Source: Methanoculleus sp. (GTDB taxonomy: Archaea; Halobacteriota; Methanomicrobia; Methanomicrobiales; Methanoculleaceae). From it: a stretch of 6,224 nucleotides of DNA. The notes beneath the pieces were generated by a model, which was not told the origin of the DNA, did no database searches, and saw only the letters and a list, made by a program, of their open reading frames with translations. The stretch spans positions 1-6,224 of the forward strand of contig JALNXI010000120.1 of NCBI GenBank assembly GCA_023230425.1, given 5' to 3'. A program made the position numbers and the translations under genes. Of this stretch, positions 5,622 through 6,224 are shown in pieces. How positions within the stretch are numbered: the first letter of the stretch is position 1; each line of letters starts with the position of its first letter.

Positions 5622-6224
5622 ATGAGCGGATCCGGCGAGAGGGCGCCCCCCGCCTTCCACGTCATGGCGAAACCGACCGGCGCACGGTGCAATCTCGACT
5701 GTGCCTACTGCTTCTTCCTGAAGAAGGAAGGGCTGTACCCGGGCAGCAGTCTTCGGATGACCGGCGAGGTGATGGAGGAGTACATCCGCCAGACCATCAC
5801 AGGGCATTGTGTGCCTGAGGTGACGATCGCCTGGCAGGGGGGAGAGCCGCCCCTGATGGGGCTGGACTTCTTCAGGCGGGCAGTGGAAGTGCAGAAGAAG
5901 TATGCAAAGCCCGGAACCCGTATCGAGAACACGTTCCAGACAAACGGCATCCTCCTCGATGACGACTGGTGCCGGTTCTTCCACGACGAACTCTTTGCAC
6001 CGTACATCCAGTTCATTCCAATCGTCGAGCGGGAGAACGAAGGGAATACGGTCACCGATCGATCCATCCGGCCGGAACAGTGGAGGCGGTTCCTGATTGG
6101 GATCTTCGATGAGTGGATCAATATTGTCCTGAACTTCGACTGGGCGCTCGCGGGATGGCAGGGGCGGTCTGCGTCTTCGCCCCTGCCTGCGGCTCTGGCG
6201 TGGCGCTCGAACATAACGGCGACC
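5622..6224 (+). pseudogene. Radical SAM/SPASM anaerobic sulfatase-maturase-like gene, internally deleted and frameshifted (runs off right edge)
   Basis: The N-terminal part is clearly a radical SAM enzyme of the anaerobic sulfatase-maturating (anSME) type, which would oxidise a sulfatase Cys or Ser to formylglycine using SAM and Fe-S clusters. Cys23, Cys27 and Cys30 (CNLDCAYC) bind the SAM cluster, and WQGGEP (71-76) and QTNG (106-109) follow as expected. After FFHDEL (about 119-124) the chain jumps to APYIQFIPIVE, which in this family normally comes some 70 residues later; the SLDG-type segment is missing. Smaller gaps appear near residues 139-141 and 166-171. Near 6158-6169 the frame shifts: the first SPASM motif (CVFAPACG, then ALEHNGD) lies in frame 3 of the window, from 6167 to the edge, while the initial frame (frame 3 + 1 base) runs on open. 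The start at ATG 5622 has a weak GGGG element; in-frame GTG 5598 and ATG 5544 are alternatives. A broken gene is most likely; assembly error is the alternative. Confidence 0.7.

Noticed and set aside
5515..5625. 36-residue ORF whose stop overlaps the maturase start (ATGA), which might suggest a peptide substrate for the radical SAM enzyme
   Set aside because: It has a weak ribosome-binding site and no conserved leader or core pattern such as repeated Cys, Ser or Thr motifs. The downstream enzyme resembles a sulfatase maturase rather than a peptide-modifying enzyme, and is itself damaged. The overlap is probably chance.
1..6224. CRISPR array, tRNA or rRNA gene, insertion sequence, integrase or attachment site
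   Set aside because: No regularly spaced repeats, cloverleaf sequence, transposase-like protein or terminal inverted repeats were seen on either strand by eye.

Overview
The window looks like chromosomal DNA from a GC-rich methanogenic archaeon, most likely in Methanomicrobiales and Methanoculleus-like. This rests on archaeal promoter architecture (one perfect TTTATATA box and several close variants, about 25-40 bases before starts), at least one apparently leaderless start, and the mix of encoded families. The genus is inferred from general resemblance; no search was run.

Layout from left to right. A drug-efflux-type MFS transporter (1-506, minus strand) runs off the left edge. A 275-base divergent intergenic region follows, with a TATA box for each direction and several small inverted repeats. 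Next is a large GH63-like (MGH1-type) glycoside hydrolase (782-3550, plus). It ends just before a long imperfect stem-loop (3572-3622). An HdeD/DUF308 six-helix membrane protein (3725-4276) has its own TATA box. A small lipoprotein (4493-4912) has a consensus TATA box and a perfect 9-bp leader hairpin. The gap after it (4913-5125) holds a region that can fold as a compact three-way junction. A small glycine-rich membrane protein (5126-5494, DUF5518-like) follows. The window ends in a radical SAM/SPASM anaerobic sulfatase-maturase-like gene (from 5622) that appears to be damaged by several deletions and a frameshift.

Nearly every gene has its own promoter signal and the gaps are long, so this is not one tight operon. 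HdeD, the lipoprotein and the small membrane protein are all envelope proteins and could share a stress or envelope theme, but nothing in the sequence proves it. The glycosidase is the only clear soluble enzyme, and its substrate cannot be read from the sequence.

No CRISPR array, tRNA, rRNA, insertion sequence or phage gene was seen. The points most worth a second look are the damaged maturase gene, the three-way-junction RNA candidate at 4951-5022, and the two strong hairpins flanking transcription units.
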